In this document: piece after piece, positions 1 to 8,622 of the stretch
How positions within the stretch are numbered: the stretch's first letter is position 1
Layout: every line of letters begins with the position of its first letter
NCBI RefSeq assembly: GCF_018449725.1
Contig: NZ_JAAVVC010000024.1
Coordinates: 62,001-126,000 of the forward strand
DNA length: 64,000 bases
Direction: 5' to 3'
Source: Pseudomonas sp. dw_612
GTDB taxonomy: Bacteria > Pseudomonadota > Gammaproteobacteria > Pseudomonadales > Pseudomonadaceae
Notes under the pieces: generated by a model
The model's input: the letters and a program-made list of their open reading frames with translations, nothing else
Database searches by the model: none
Told to the model about the DNA's origin: nothing
Position numbers and translations under genes: made by a program

Positions 1-2
1 GC

Positions 3-485
3 ACCTTGCGCCTGCGCGACGGCAAGGGTTTCGTGCATTCGGTGCCGTTCGGGCAGATCAAGGCTGTGACCAACCAATCGCGGCAATTCGCTTATGCGTT
101 TTTCTCGGTGCAGTTCACCTATGACACGGATGTGGACAAGGCCATCGAGTTGATCCGCGAGGCCGGGGATTCGATCCGCGACGACGCGTTCCTCAAGTAC
201 AACCTGCAAGGGCCGCTGGATGTGTTTGGCGTCGACAAAATGGACCTCAACGGCGTGGTGCTGACGGCGCAGTTCCGCACGGTGTCGGGCGGGCAATATG
301 CGGTGAGCCGGGCGTTTAACCAGCGGCTGAAAAAGCTTGTGGATAACAGTCCGTGGGTACACTTCGCGCAGACTTATCCACAGCAGGTACTGATGCCGCA
401 TCGGGTGGTAGAGGGTGCGGAAGAGGAGGGGCCCGCGCCGGAGAACTCGCCAGTGTTATTGCCAGAGCAGCCGCGTACCCAATGA
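3..485 (+). CDS. MscS-family mechanosensitive channel, C-terminal part (cut by window edge)
   Basis: The reading frame is open to the left edge, so the start lies outside the window and about 160 C-terminal residues are visible. The visible part matches the cytoplasmic beta and alpha/beta domains of MscS-type channels: VPFGQIKAVTN, then a VQFTYDTDVDKA segment and GPLDVFGVDKMDLNGVVL. These channels sit in the inner membrane and release solutes on hypo-osmotic shock. The last 30 residues are Pro/Glu-rich and probably disordered. The pore helices are not in view, so the subfamily cannot be told. Confidence 0.8.
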   Translation, partial: TLRLRDGKGFVHSVPFGQIKAVTNQSRQFAYAFFSVQFTYDTDVDKAIELIREAGDSIRDDAFLKYNLQGPLDVFGVDKMDLNGVVLTAQFRTVSGGQYAVSRAFNQRLKKLVDNSPWVHFAQTYPQQVLMPHRVVEGAEEEGPAPENSPVLLPEQPRTQ

Positions 486-500
486 TGTGTGTTGTAGCTG

Positions 501-580
501 CTGGCCCCTTCGCGAGCAAGCCCGCTCCCACATTGGAATGCGTTCCCCTGTGGGAGCGGGCTTGCTCGCGAAGGGGCCAG
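501..580. repeat. REP palindrome (CTTCGCGAGCAAGCCCGCTCCCACA type)
   Basis: A near-perfect inverted repeat whose arms end in CTGGCCCCTTCGCGAGC and GCTCGCGAAGGGGCCAG. It lies between the convergent ends of the MscS-type gene and lhr. The same family recurs through the window at 7092, 7985, 23104, 25150 and 62478. Confidence 0.85.
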
Positions 581-591
581 ATGAATCACCA

Positions 592-3500
592 TCAATGCCG
601 GATCAGTTTGCTATGTAATTCAGCACTGGCCTGCTGATCCAACTCCAACCAAACCGCCTGCTTGCCCGCAATCTCCGCAGCCGCCGGCAACCCATCCCGA
701 TACACCAACCGATTACTCGCCAACCCCGGCACTTTCGTCCCCGGCAATAACGTTCCGGCCAGGTTCAGGGGATCGACCCCGCACACCGCCACCAGGCTCC
801 CGTCATGGGGCCGGCGTCGCACTTCGCGCAGCAACGGGATCGCCTCGGGCAACGCAAATTGTTCCCCCGCCAAACCACTGACAAACCGCCCACCGCGAAT
901 CTCGCCCCGGGCCTCCAGCCGATGGAAGGTGCGGAGCAATTCACGCCAGCTCGGCAACCAGTCCGCCTCACGTTCCAGCAAACGCCAGAACACCACGCCG
1001 TAGCGACGCAGCAGGGTCATGGCGATGTGTTCGAGGGTGTCGCTCGGCGTCGGCGCCGGATGTTTGTTATCCATAACCGGTGCCGGTGGCCCGCGTCGCA
1101 ATAATGCCCAACGCCCGGCATCGTCCATGCCGCCGACAAACGCCCCGCGCCCACGGCGACTGCTGCGTTGCTGGCGTTTGCTCGCCGGGGTGATCAGCGC
1201 CCGCAGACCGGCAAAACTGTCGGCGTTCACCAGTCCGGCGCCCACCAGTTCCTGCAAGGCGATTTCCAGTTCCGTGCGCAGCAGGTGGGCTTCGTGAATC
1301 AGTTCATCGAAAAACAACGCGCCGTGCCGGCTCAGCGCCTCGAAGACTTTTTGCGTCTTGGGCGAGAGTTCGCTGACTGGTGTTTGCTCGGTCAACCCGC
1401 TCCACAACCCGACCTGACTGCGCGGCAACAGCAGAATCGGCGTACTGCGCAGGGCCGTGCCCGTGCTTTTGTTGCGCGCGGTCAGGCGCGTCCACACCAG
1501 TTTTCCGCTGCGGCACAGGTCATCCAGCCAGCTCGGCGAATAGTCCTTGAGCCGCGCTGGCAGGAGGTCGCTGTCCCACGCCGATGCGGCGGCGGGGTAA
1601 CCTTCGAATTGCGCGATGATCGACGGCAATACCGCGCTGCCCTGGCCTTGGGTGCCCGGGGACAGATGCTGCCAGTCGAACAGAAACCGCATGAAATCCT
1701 GCAACGCCACTGGCTCGATTTCCCGGCGCAGACGCTTGACTGTGTAGCGATGAATCCGCGCGAGCAGATGCCGTTCGCACCATTCTTCAACGGCAGCGCC
1801 CGGCGTGAATTGCCCGCGCAGCACATAGCCTTCGCGCTCCAGTTGCGCCAGGGCTTGAGTGACTTGAATCGCCGATAATCCCAGTGGTTCGGCAATCGCT
1901 TTGAATGGCAACGGACCAAACGCGCTAAGCCGCGCGCGAATCACTTCCAGCACTGCTTCATCGGTTTCCCAGGTTTCATCGAAACCCGGTAGCGCCTCCA
2001 GCGTCGGCAGCAAAATCGCCTGTGGATAAATTGCCCGCAGGCAGGTCAACCGCTCCAGCGCCAACCACAGGGATTGACCGTGATTGATCTGCAAACGGCT
2101 GGCGCGACCGCCCTCGGCAAGGGTATTCAACCAATCGAGCCAATGCGGATTGGCCTGGGCCTCGGCATCGCTGATGCACGCCAGGCTCATCAACGCTTCG
2201 TGCATTTCATCGACACGGGTGGGCGCGGGCCAGGCTTCATCGCGCACCGCTTGAATCGCCTCGGCATCCAGCGCGCCGAGGTCATCGGTGGATTGCGGAT
2301 CGCTCCAGCGTCGGTTGAGCACCGCTTGGGTGCGGCGTTCTTCCAGTGGTGCATCGTCGAGAAAAGTGTAGGGCCGGGCGCTGAGGATTTCTGCCGCCAG
2401 CGGCGAGGGCGCCGGCAGGTCGCGGCTGATCAGGCGCACGTCGCCGCTTTCCATGCGCCGCAATAGCGCGAGCCAGCCTTCGGTGTCCATGGCTTCGTGC
2501 AGGCAATCGTCTAGGGTTTGTTCCACCAGCGGATGCTCCGGCACCTCCCGTTCGCCGGCGAGGTTTTCCACGCAGGCAATCTGATCGGGAAAGACGCTGG
2601 CGATCAGGTCTTCGCTTTTCATGCGCTGGATCTGCGGCGCGACTTTGCGTCCACCGGTGTAGCGCGGCAACGCCAACGCGACCCCGGCATTCCAGCGCCA
2701 ACGCACGCCGAACAGCGGCGCTTCGAGCACCGCTTGAATCAGCAGGTGCTCGGCGCTGTTGCTGTGCAAGTAGCGCCAGACATCGTCGAGTTCAAAACTG
2801 TGGCTGGTGGACAGTGACAGGACGATCGCGTCCTCGCTGGCGGCGGCCTGCAATTCGAAGTTGAAGGTACGGCAGAACCGCTTGCGCAAGGCCAGGCCCC
2901 ACGCACGGTTGATGCGGCTGCCGAACGGCGTGTGAATGATCAGTTGCGTGCCGCCGGACTCGTCGAAAAACCGCTCCATCAGCAGCATGTCCTGGGACGG
3001 CAGGGCGCCCAACGCCAGCCGCGCGCGGGCGAGGTAATCCACCAGTTGTTCGGCGCTGGCAAGGTTGAGTCCGAGGGTCTCGGTCAGCCAGTCGATGGCG
3101 GGTTGCAAGTTGCCGGGCGTAGCGCCGAGCAAGTTATCGAGTTGCGCTTGCAGACGCGCCACGGCAAACGAAAGTTCCGCGCTGCGCCCCGGCGCTTCGC
3201 CGAGCCAGAACGGTATGGTCGGCGGCTGGCCCTGAGCGTCCTCGACCCGGACCTTGCCGTTTTCGACCCGCAGGATGCGATAGGACGTATTGCCGAGCTG
3301 GAACACATCCCCGGCAATGCTTTCCACGGCGAAGTCTTCGTTGACGCTGCCAATGTTCAGTCCTTGAGGCTCCAGCAACACGCTGTAGTCGGCGTTGTCC
3401 GGGATGGTGCCGCCGCTGGTGACTGCCGTGAGTTTGGCGCCGCGTCGACCGCGCAGGGTTCTGCTTACGGCGTCCCGATGCAGATAAGCGCTGCGGATGC

Positions 3501-4908
3501 CCTGGCGCCCGTTGTAGCCCTCGGCAAGCATGTGCAGCAGTGCCTGATAGTGTTTTTCGTCGAGACTGGCGTAGGGCGAGGCCTGGCGGAACAGTTCCAG
3601 CAGCGCGTCTTCGTGCCATTCCTGGCAACTGACCTCGGCGATGATTTGCTGGGCGAGTACGTCCAATGGCGCGACCGGGATCAGCAGGGTGTCGAGTTCG
3701 CCCCGGCGTACGCAGTCGAGCAGCGCGGTGCATTCGATCAGATCGTCGCGGGTGGTGGCGAACAACCGACCTTTTGGCGTGCCGCCAACCTGGTGCCCGG
3801 AACGGCCGACCCGTTGCAGAAAACCGGCAATCGAGCGCGGCGAAGCAATCTGACAGACCAGATCGACATCGCCGATATCGATGCCCAATTCCAGCGAGGC
3901 GGTGGCGATCAGCACTTGCAGGTCGCCGCGCTTGAGCCGTTGTTCGGCGTCGAGGCGAAATTCCTTGGCCAGACTGCCGTGGTGTGCGGCCACGGCTTCT
4001 TTGCCGAGGCGCTCGCTCAGGTGCCGGCTCAGGCGTTCGGCCAGGCGCCGGGTGTTGACGAAAATCAGCGTGGTGCGGTGTTCGCGGGCGAGGGCGGCGA
4101 GGCGGTCGTAGACCAATTCCCAGACGTCGTTGGCCATCACGGCCGAGAGCGGCACCGGCGGTACTTCGATGCCCAGGTCCCGTGGGCGGGCGTGGCCGAT
4201 GTCGATGATTTCGCATTCCCGATCCCGGCCGACGAGGAAGCGCGAAACGGCTTCGATGGGTTTTTGCGTGGCGGACAGGCCGATGCGCATCAGCGGTTGC
4301 GGACACAGCGCCTGCAACCGTTCCAGGCTCAAGGCCAAGTGGCTGCCGCGCTTGCTGGCGGCGATGGCATGGATTTCATCGACGATCACCGTGCGCGTGG
4401 TGCCGAGCATTTTTCGGCCGGAGTCGGAGCCGAGCAGCACGTAAAGGGATTCCGGGGTGGTCACCAGAATGTGCGGCGCGGTCCTGCGCATTGCCGAGCG
4501 GTCTTTTTGCGGGGTGTCGCCGGTGCGCACGGCGGTGTTGATCTGCAATTCGGGCAGGCCCATCACGCGCAATTGTTCGGTGATGCCGGCCAGCGGGTTT
4601 TGCAGGTTGATCTGGATGTCGTTGGACAGCGCTTTGAGCGGCGAGACGTAGACCACCAGGGTTTCGTCGGGCAACACGCCGTTATTTTCGAGGCCTTGGT
4701 GCACCAGTGCGTCGAGCACGGCGAGGAAGGCCGTCAGGGTTTTGCCGGAACCGGTGGGCGCGGCGATCAACGTCGAGCGATGCTGACGAATCAACGGCCA
4801 CGCCCGGGCCTGGGCGGCGGTGACCGTCGGGAAGGTCTTGCTGAACCAGGCGCTGACGGCGGGGTGGAAGCCGGCCAGGGCACTGTCTGCGGGGATGGGC
4901 AGGTTCAT
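592..4908 (-). CDS. lhr: Lhr-type large ATP-dependent helicase
   Basis: This 1438-residue superfamily 2 helicase is of the Lhr (large helicase-related) type, an ATP-driven 3'-5' translocase thought to act in DNA repair. Walker A APTGSGKT is at residues 50-57 and the DEAH-like box reads VDEIH. Motif VI reads QRVGRSGHQVGG and is followed by the Lhr-specific GRLFATTRDDLIE. The length fits full-length Lhr with its long C-terminal extension (E. coli about 1540) rather than the short Lhr-core form. The ATG at 4908 directly precedes MNLPIPAD. It is monocistronic, with REP palindromes at both ends. Confidence 0.92.
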   Translation of the reverse strand: MNLPIPADSALAGFHPAVSAWFSKTFPTVTAAQARAWPLIRQHRSTLIAAPTGSGKTLTAFLAVLDALVHQGLENNGVLPDETLVVYVSPLKALSNDIQINLQNPLAGITEQLRVMGLPELQINTAVRTGDTPQKDRSAMRRTAPHILVTTPESLYVLLGSDSGRKMLGTTRTVIVDEIHAIAASKRGSHLALSLERLQALCPQPLMRIGLSATQKPIEAVSRFLVGRDRECEIIDIGHARPRDLGIEVPPVPLSAVMANDVWELVYDRLAALAREHRTTLIFVNTRRLAERLSRHLSERLGKEAVAAHHGSLAKEFRLDAEQRLKRGDLQVLIATASLELGIDIGDVDLVCQIASPRSIAGFLQRVGRSGHQVGGTPKGRLFATTRDDLIECTALLDCVRRGELDTLLIPVAPLDVLAQQIIAEVSCQEWHEDALLELFRQASPYASLDEKHYQALLHMLAEGYNGRQGIRSAYLHRDAVSRTLRGRRGAKLTAVTSGGTIPDNADYSVLLEPQGLNIGSVNEDFAVESIAGDVFQLGNTSYRILRVENGKVRVEDAQGQPPTIPFWLGEAPGRSAELSFAVARLQAQLDNLLGATPGNLQPAIDWLTETLGLNLASAEQLVDYLARARLALGALPSQDMLLMERFFDESGGTQLIIHTPFGSRINRAWGLALRKRFCRTFNFELQAAASEDAIVLSLSTSHSFELDDVWRYLHSNSAEHLLIQAVLEAPLFGVRWRWNAGVALALPRYTGGRKVAPQIQRMKSEDLIASVFPDQIACVENLAGEREVPEHPLVEQTLDDCLHEAMDTEGWLALLRRMESGDVRLISRDLPAPSPLAAEILSARPYTFLDDAPLEERRTQAVLNRRWSDPQSTDDLGALDAEAIQAVRDEAWPAPTRVDEMHEALMSLACISDAEAQANPHWLDWLNTLAEGGRASRLQINHGQSLWLALERLTCLRAIYPQAILLPTLEALPGFDETWETDEAVLEVIRARLSAFGPLPFKAIAEPLGLSAIQVTQALAQLEREGYVLRGQFTPGAAVEEWCERHLLARIHRYTVKRLRREIEPVALQDFMRFLFDWQHLSPGTQGQGSAVLPSIIAQFEGYPAAASAWDSDLLPARLKDYSPSWLDDLCRSGKLVWTRLTARNKSTGTALRSTPILLLPRSQVGLWSGLTEQTPVSELSPKTQKVFEALSRHGALFFDELIHEAHLLRTELEIALQELVGAGLVNADSFAGLRALITPASKRQQRSSRRGRGAFVGGMDDAGRWALLRRGPPAPVMDNKHPAPTPSDTLEHIAMTLLRRYGVVFWRLLEREADWLPSWRELLRTFHRLEARGEIRGGRFVSGLAGEQFALPEAIPLLREVRRRPHDGSLVAVCGVDPLNLAGTLLPGTKVPGLASNRLVYRDGLPAAAEIAGKQAVWLELDQQASAELHSKLIRH

Positions 4909-4974
4909 GGGTTAATTTATGCGGGCGGGGTGGGGAAGATGCAAGTACCGCTTGGGATGTGTGTCGATGCTGAG

Positions 4975-5052
4975 GGCCTCTTCGCGGGCAAGCCTCGCTC
5001 CTACAGGGGATCGCGTGCTCTTGTAGGAGCGAGGCTTGCCCGCGAAGAGGCC
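4975..5052. repeat. REP palindrome (CTTCGCGGGCAAGCCTCGCTCCTACA variant)
   Basis: The arms are GGCCTCTTCGCGGGCAAG and CTTGCCCGCGAAGAGGCC around a short loop. It occupies most of the roughly 300-base gap between the divergent lhr and the sugar-nucleotide gene at 5209. Promoters for both genes should lie around it, but I see no convincing -35/-10 pair. Confidence 0.85.
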
Positions 5053-5208
5053 ATTAGCCGCAGCGCAAATCCAGGGGATCTACACTTTACGGATGACGGT
5101 TGCGCACTAAACCCGCAAAATGCAACGATTCCGGCATCTATCGACGACATTGCCCGCAGGCAGTGTCGATAAAACCATTGTTCCAATCAGACTGGGCCTG
5201 CTGACTCT

Positions 5209-6093
5209 ATGCGAATGCGCCTTATGTTACTGGGCGGCGGAAATGCCCTTGGGCAGGCGCTGATTCGCCTCGGTGCGGAGGAAGACATCGGCTTCCTCGC
5301 CCCCCGCCCACCACAAGACGGCTGGGACGCCGCGAGCCTGACGCAACTGCTCGACGACACCCGTCCTGACGCGCTGATCAACCTCGCCTATTACTTTGAC
5401 TGGTTCCAGGCGGAGGCCGTCAGCGAACAGCGTCTGGCCGGGCAGGAACGGGCGGTCGAACGTCTGGCTGAATTGTGCCAGCACCACAACATCGTGCTGC
5501 TGCAACCGTCGAGCTATCGGGTATTCGACGGCTCCCGGGCCACGGCCTACAGCGAAAAAGATGAGCCGGTGCCCTTGGGCCTGCGCGGTCAGGCCTTGTG
5601 GCGGATCGAGCAAAGCGTGCGCGCCACCTGCCCGCAACACGTGTTGTTACGATTCGGCTGGCTGCTCGACGACAGCCCCGATGGTACCCTCGGCCGGTTT
5701 CTCGCCCGGGCAGAAATGCCGGAAGAACTGCTGATGGCTGACGACCGTCGGGGTAATCCGACACCCGTGGATGATGCGGCCCGGGTGATCATCTCGGTGC
5801 TCAAGCAACTCGATTGTGCGGCGCCGCTGTGGGGCACCTATCATTACGCCGGGCATGAGGCGACGACGCCGCTGGCATTGGGGCAGGCAATCATCACCGA
5901 AGCACGCAACCTGCACGAACTGGCCATCGAAGCGCCGACCGCCCAGGCTCACGCCGCGCGGCCCGACGCTGCCGAAGAACCGCAACACGCGGTGCTGGCC
6001 TGCAAGAAAATTCTGCACACCTTCGGGATCAAGCCCCGCGCCTGGCGCGCAGCGCTCCCGGGCTTACTGGATAGGTTCTATCGCCATGGCTGA
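5209..6093 (+). CDS. RmlD-like sugar nucleotide-binding protein
   Basis: This is a 294-residue NAD(P)-binding Rossmann protein resembling dTDP-4-dehydrorhamnose reductase (RmlD). The N-terminus MLLGGGNALGQAL holds the nucleotide-binding glycines, and LLQPSSYRVFDG corresponds to the SSDYVFDG segment of RmlD. The usual catalytic Tyr-xxx-Lys (YGKTKLxGE) is replaced by LGLRGQALWRIE, so the reductase chemistry looks lost or altered. It overlaps the next gene by 8 bases, so the two are probably co-translated. An alternative ATG lies two codons downstream. The substrate is not predictable. Confidence 0.75.
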   Translation: MRMRLMLLGGGNALGQALIRLGAEEDIGFLAPRPPQDGWDAASLTQLLDDTRPDALINLAYYFDWFQAEAVSEQRLAGQERAVERLAELCQHHNIVLLQPSSYRVFDGSRATAYSEKDEPVPLGLRGQALWRIEQSVRATCPQHVLLRFGWLLDDSPDGTLGRFLARAEMPEELLMADDRRGNPTPVDDAARVIISVLKQLDCAAPLWGTYHYAGHEATTPLALGQAIITEARNLHELAIEAPTAQAHAARPDAAEEPQHAVLACKKILHTFGIKPRAWRAALPGLLDRFYRHG

Positions 6094-7015
6094 CGGCCCA
6101 GTTTTAATCACCGGCGGCGCCGGTTTCATCGGTTCGCACCTCACCGATGCCTTGCTCGCCAAGGGTCATTCGGTGCGGATTCTCGATGACCTCTCCACCG
6201 GCAAACGCAGCAACCTGCCGCTGGACAACCCCAAGGTCGAGCTGATGGTCGGCGACGTCGCCGATGCGGCATTGGTCGCCCGGTCGATGGTCGGTTGCAG
6301 CGCCGTCGCGCACCTCGCCGCTGTCGCGTCGGTGCAGGCCTCGGTGGACGATCCGGTGAAAACGCACCAGAGCAACTTCATCGGCACCCTGAATGTCTGC
6401 GAGGCCATGCGCCAGGCTGGCGTGAAACGGGTGTTGTTCGCCTCCAGCGCGGCGGTCTACGGCAACAACGGCGAAGGCGAGTCGATCGACGAAGACACCG
6501 CCAAGGCACCGCTGACGCCTTACGCTTCGGACAAACTGGCTGGCGAGCATTACTTCGATTTCTACCGCCGCCAGCATGGCCTGGAACCGGCGGTGTTCCG
6601 CTTCTTCAACATCTTCGGCCCGCGCCAGGATCCCTCTTCGCCGTACTCCGGGGTGATCAGCATTTTCAGCGAACGCGCGCAGAAAGGCCTGCCGATCACC
6701 GTGTTCGGCGATGGCGAGCAGACGCGGGATTTTGTCTACGTTGAAGACCTGGTGGATTTGCTGGTGCAGGCGATCGAGAAACCGCAGATCGAAGTCGGCG
6801 CGGTGAATGTGGGTTGGAATCAGGCGACGACGCTCAAGCAGATGCTGGACGCGTTGACGCAAGTGGTGGGCGAGCTGCCGCCCATCACCTACGCCCCGGC
6901 GCGTTCTGGTGACATCCGTCATTCCCGGGCGAACAACCGGCGTTTGCTGGAGCGGTTTACTTATCCAGAACAGACGCCGATGAGCGTTGGCCTGGCGCGG
7001 TTGTTGGGACGCTGA
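6086..7015 (+). CDS. NAD-dependent epimerase/dehydratase (extended SDR)
   Basis: This 309-residue extended short-chain dehydrogenase is of the UDP-sugar 4-epimerase type. It shows the NAD-binding TGGAGFIGSH at residues 8-17, a FASSAAVYG serine segment, and the catalytic Tyr-xxx-Lys in PYASDKLAGEHY. RFFNIFGPRQ follows, as in GalE and WbpP relatives. The start ATG at 6086 overlaps the stop of the upstream RmlD-like gene, so the two form a small sugar-nucleotide operon. Longer versions starting upstream would run through that gene in another frame. A strong terminator follows. The substrate is unknown; a UDP-hexose is likely. Confidence 0.85.
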   Translation: MADGPVLITGGAGFIGSHLTDALLAKGHSVRILDDLSTGKRSNLPLDNPKVELMVGDVADAALVARSMVGCSAVAHLAAVASVQASVDDPVKTHQSNFIGTLNVCEAMRQAGVKRVLFASSAAVYGNNGEGESIDEDTAKAPLTPYASDKLAGEHYFDFYRRQHGLEPAVFRFFNIFGPRQDPSSPYSGVISIFSERAQKGLPITVFGDGEQTRDFVYVEDLVDLLVQAIEKPQIEVGAVNVGWNQATTLKQMLDALTQVVGELPPITYAPARSGDIRHSRANNRRLLERFTYPEQTPMSVGLARLLGR

Positions 7016-7031
7016 GTTTTCCGCAGTCATG

Positions 7032-7060
7032 AAAAAGGCGCCTTTCGAGGCGCCTTTTTT
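7032..7060 (+). terminator. Rho-independent terminator after the epimerase operon
   Basis: AAAAAGGCGCC and GGCGCCTTTTTT pair around TTTCGA, followed by a T run. It is 16 bases beyond the epimerase stop. Its A/T symmetry could also let it end transcription from the right. Confidence 0.9.
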
Positions 7061-7091
7061 GCTTCTGGATTTCTGTTGTTTGGGCTGATGT

Positions 7092-7157
7092 CTTCGCGAG
7101 CAGGCTCGCTCCCACAGGGGAATGCGACCAACTGTGGGAGCGAGCCTGCTCGCGAAG
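7092..7157. repeat. REP palindrome
   Basis: CTTCGCGAGCAGGCTCGCTCCCACA is mirrored by GTGGGAGCGAGCCTGCTCGCGAAG. It sits between the terminator at 7032 and the 3' end of ompW. Confidence 0.85.
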
Positions 7158-7162
7158 GGGCC

Positions 7163-7861
7163 TTAGAACTTGTAACCAAGCCCGACCATGTAGATGAATG
7201 GATCAACATCCACATTGACCCGGGCCCGAGTGCCCGGCGCCACGGCGTCGTTTTCCACGGTCGCGCGGGTGTCGATGTCGATGTAGCGCATCTGGGCGTT
7301 GATCATGATGTTGTCGGTGATCATGTAGTCGGCGCCAACCTGGAACGCCATGCCCCAGGAGTTTTTCGCCTTGAAGTTGCTGAAACCGTTGGCCTGGGCT
7401 TCGCTGCCGACGTGTTCGTCGTAGATCCAGGTGTAGTTGATGCCGGCGCCGACATACGGCTGGAACGCCGACTTGGCATCGAGCGGGTAGTACACGACGC
7501 TGAGGGTCGGCGGCAGGTGTTTCAGGGTGCCGAGTTTGCCGTTGGCCGCGCCCAGGGCGGTGCCTTTGATCTTCACGTCATGCTCGAACGGCGAGGCCGC
7601 GAGCAGCTCGATGCCCCAGTTGTTGGTGAGCATGTAGGCGAAGTTCAAACCCAGTTGCGTGTCGCTGCTCATCGTGGCTTTGCCACCCAGATTGGCACCC
7701 GACAACGGACCCTGATCAACCTTGACGCTGGAGCTGTCGGCTTTCGGGTTGACGGTGATCGCACCGGCGCGAACGATGATGTCGCCGGCCTCGTGGGCGT
7801 GGGCGAGCGGGGCTGCGAGCGCGAGGGCAAACAGCGAAGCGCTGAGCTTGGACTTGTTCAT
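7163..7861 (-). CDS. ompW: OmpW-family outer membrane protein
   Basis: This 232-residue protein has a signal peptide (MNKSKLSASLFALALAAPLAHA, cleaved before HEAGD) and ends in VGLGYKF, a C-terminal Phe typical of outer-membrane barrels. Family hallmarks include GDIIVRAGAITVNP near the mature N-terminus, NNWGIELLAASPFEHD, and a YTWIYDE segment. OmpW forms an 8-stranded barrel with a hydrophobic channel implicated in uptake of small apolar compounds and in stress response. An ANR-type site upstream (7927-7940) suggests induction at low oxygen. Confidence 0.92.
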   Translation of the reverse strand: MNKSKLSASLFALALAAPLAHAHEAGDIIVRAGAITVNPKADSSSVKVDQGPLSGANLGGKATMSSDTQLGLNFAYMLTNNWGIELLAASPFEHDVKIKGTALGAANGKLGTLKHLPPTLSVVYYPLDAKSAFQPYVGAGINYTWIYDEHVGSEAQANGFSNFKAKNSWGMAFQVGADYMITDNIMINAQMRYIDIDTRATVENDAVAPGTRARVNVDVDPFIYMVGLGYKF

Positions 7862-7898
7862 GGGGGCTCCAAAGGACGTTAAAAATGTTCGATGTCCA

Positions 7899-7940
7899 AT
7901 GGTAAAGAGCCATCTGATACGGTCTTTTGATTCAGCTCAA
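7899..7940 (-). promoter_or_regulatory. ANR/FNR-type site and -10 element upstream of ompW
   Basis: TTGAT-TCAG-CTCAA at 7927-7940 matches the FNR/ANR consensus TTGAT-N4-ATCAA at 9 of 10 positions. On the ompW strand, TACCAT at 7904-7899 is a plausible -10. If transcription starts near 7892, the site is centred at about -41.5, the classical class II activation position. The pattern is seen in the sequence; regulation by ANR is inferred. Confidence 0.6.
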
Positions 7941-7984
7941 TGAAACAGTGATGGGCCTGTTTTTTGTGGAACCTTTGAGGGCCC

Positions 7985-8062
7985 CTTCGCGAGCAAGCCC
8001 GCTCCCACATTGGATCTGTGCATCAACAAAAATCCCCTGTGGGAGCGGGCTTGCTCGCGAAG
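7985..8062. repeat. REP palindrome
   Basis: CTTCGCGAGCAAGCCCGCTCCCACA is mirrored by TGTGGGAGCGGGCTTGCTCGCGAAG with a loop of about 25 bases. It lies between the ompW promoter and the 3' end of the DUF3299 gene. Confidence 0.85.
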
Positions 8063-8094
8063 ACTATCGATCAAACAACACAGAACTCCCGGAT

Positions 8095-8622
8095 TCACTC
8101 CGGCAATTCATACACATAAATCTTGTCCGCCTCCATCTGATACCCGGCATCCGCCAACTCGCTGGTCGACGCCTTGACCTGCAACGCCCCCTCGATCCAA
8201 TACGGCTGATACAATTCATCCAGCTTCACACCGACTTCGCTTTTCACATGCACAATCTGGTTCGAGGGCGGTGGCGGCACGTGGATGCAGGCGCCGAAAT
8301 ACGGCACCAGCAAAAACTCCGTGGTGCGACCTTCTTCGCTCACTTCCAGCGGCACGATGTAACCCGGCAGGCGAATATTTTTGCCGTCGAGGCTTTTCAC
8401 CACCGGCGCATTCGGCAGGTCTTGCTTGGCGGCGGGCGCCGACTCAAGGGTGCTGCTCATCTGCGACAGATCGTGCAGCGGCGTCATGTTCGGCACTTCG
8501 GCCGGGGCGTCCGGCGGGATCATTTCCGACCAGGTCAAATCCTTCGGCTCGGCCGCCCACAACGGCAGGGCGGCCAGCATCAACAGCGCGAGCAGAGCGC
8601 GGGGCATCTTCAACGTCCTCAT
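8095..8622 (-). CDS. DUF3299 exported protein
   Basis: This 175-residue protein begins with a hydrophobic export signal (MRTLKMPRALLALLMLAALPLWAA). Its C-terminal domain is DUF3299-like: LPGYIVPLEVSEE, then FLLVPYFGACIHVPPPPSNQIVHV, with a Cys-Ile-His metal-site-like motif. The ATG at 8622 overlaps the permease stop (ATGA), which favours it over longer starts or the Met five codons later. It is the last gene of the ZrgA-ABC operon, so a periplasmic role in zinc or metal handling is inferred. The molecular function is unknown. Confidence 0.75.
   Translation of the reverse strand: MRTLKMPRALLALLMLAALPLWAAEPKDLTWSEMIPPDAPAEVPNMTPLHDLSQMSSTLESAPAAKQDLPNAPVVKSLDGKNIRLPGYIVPLEVSEEGRTTEFLLVPYFGACIHVPPPPSNQIVHVKSEVGVKLDELYQPYWIEGALQVKASTSELADAGYQMEADKIYVYELPE

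Noticed and set aside
2932..5172. 746-codon plus-strand frame over lhr
   Set aside because: Antisense to a highly conserved helicase; long mirror frames are expected in GC-rich coding DNA. Same for 23447-25132, 25149-27062, 57805-59292 and 62418-63854.
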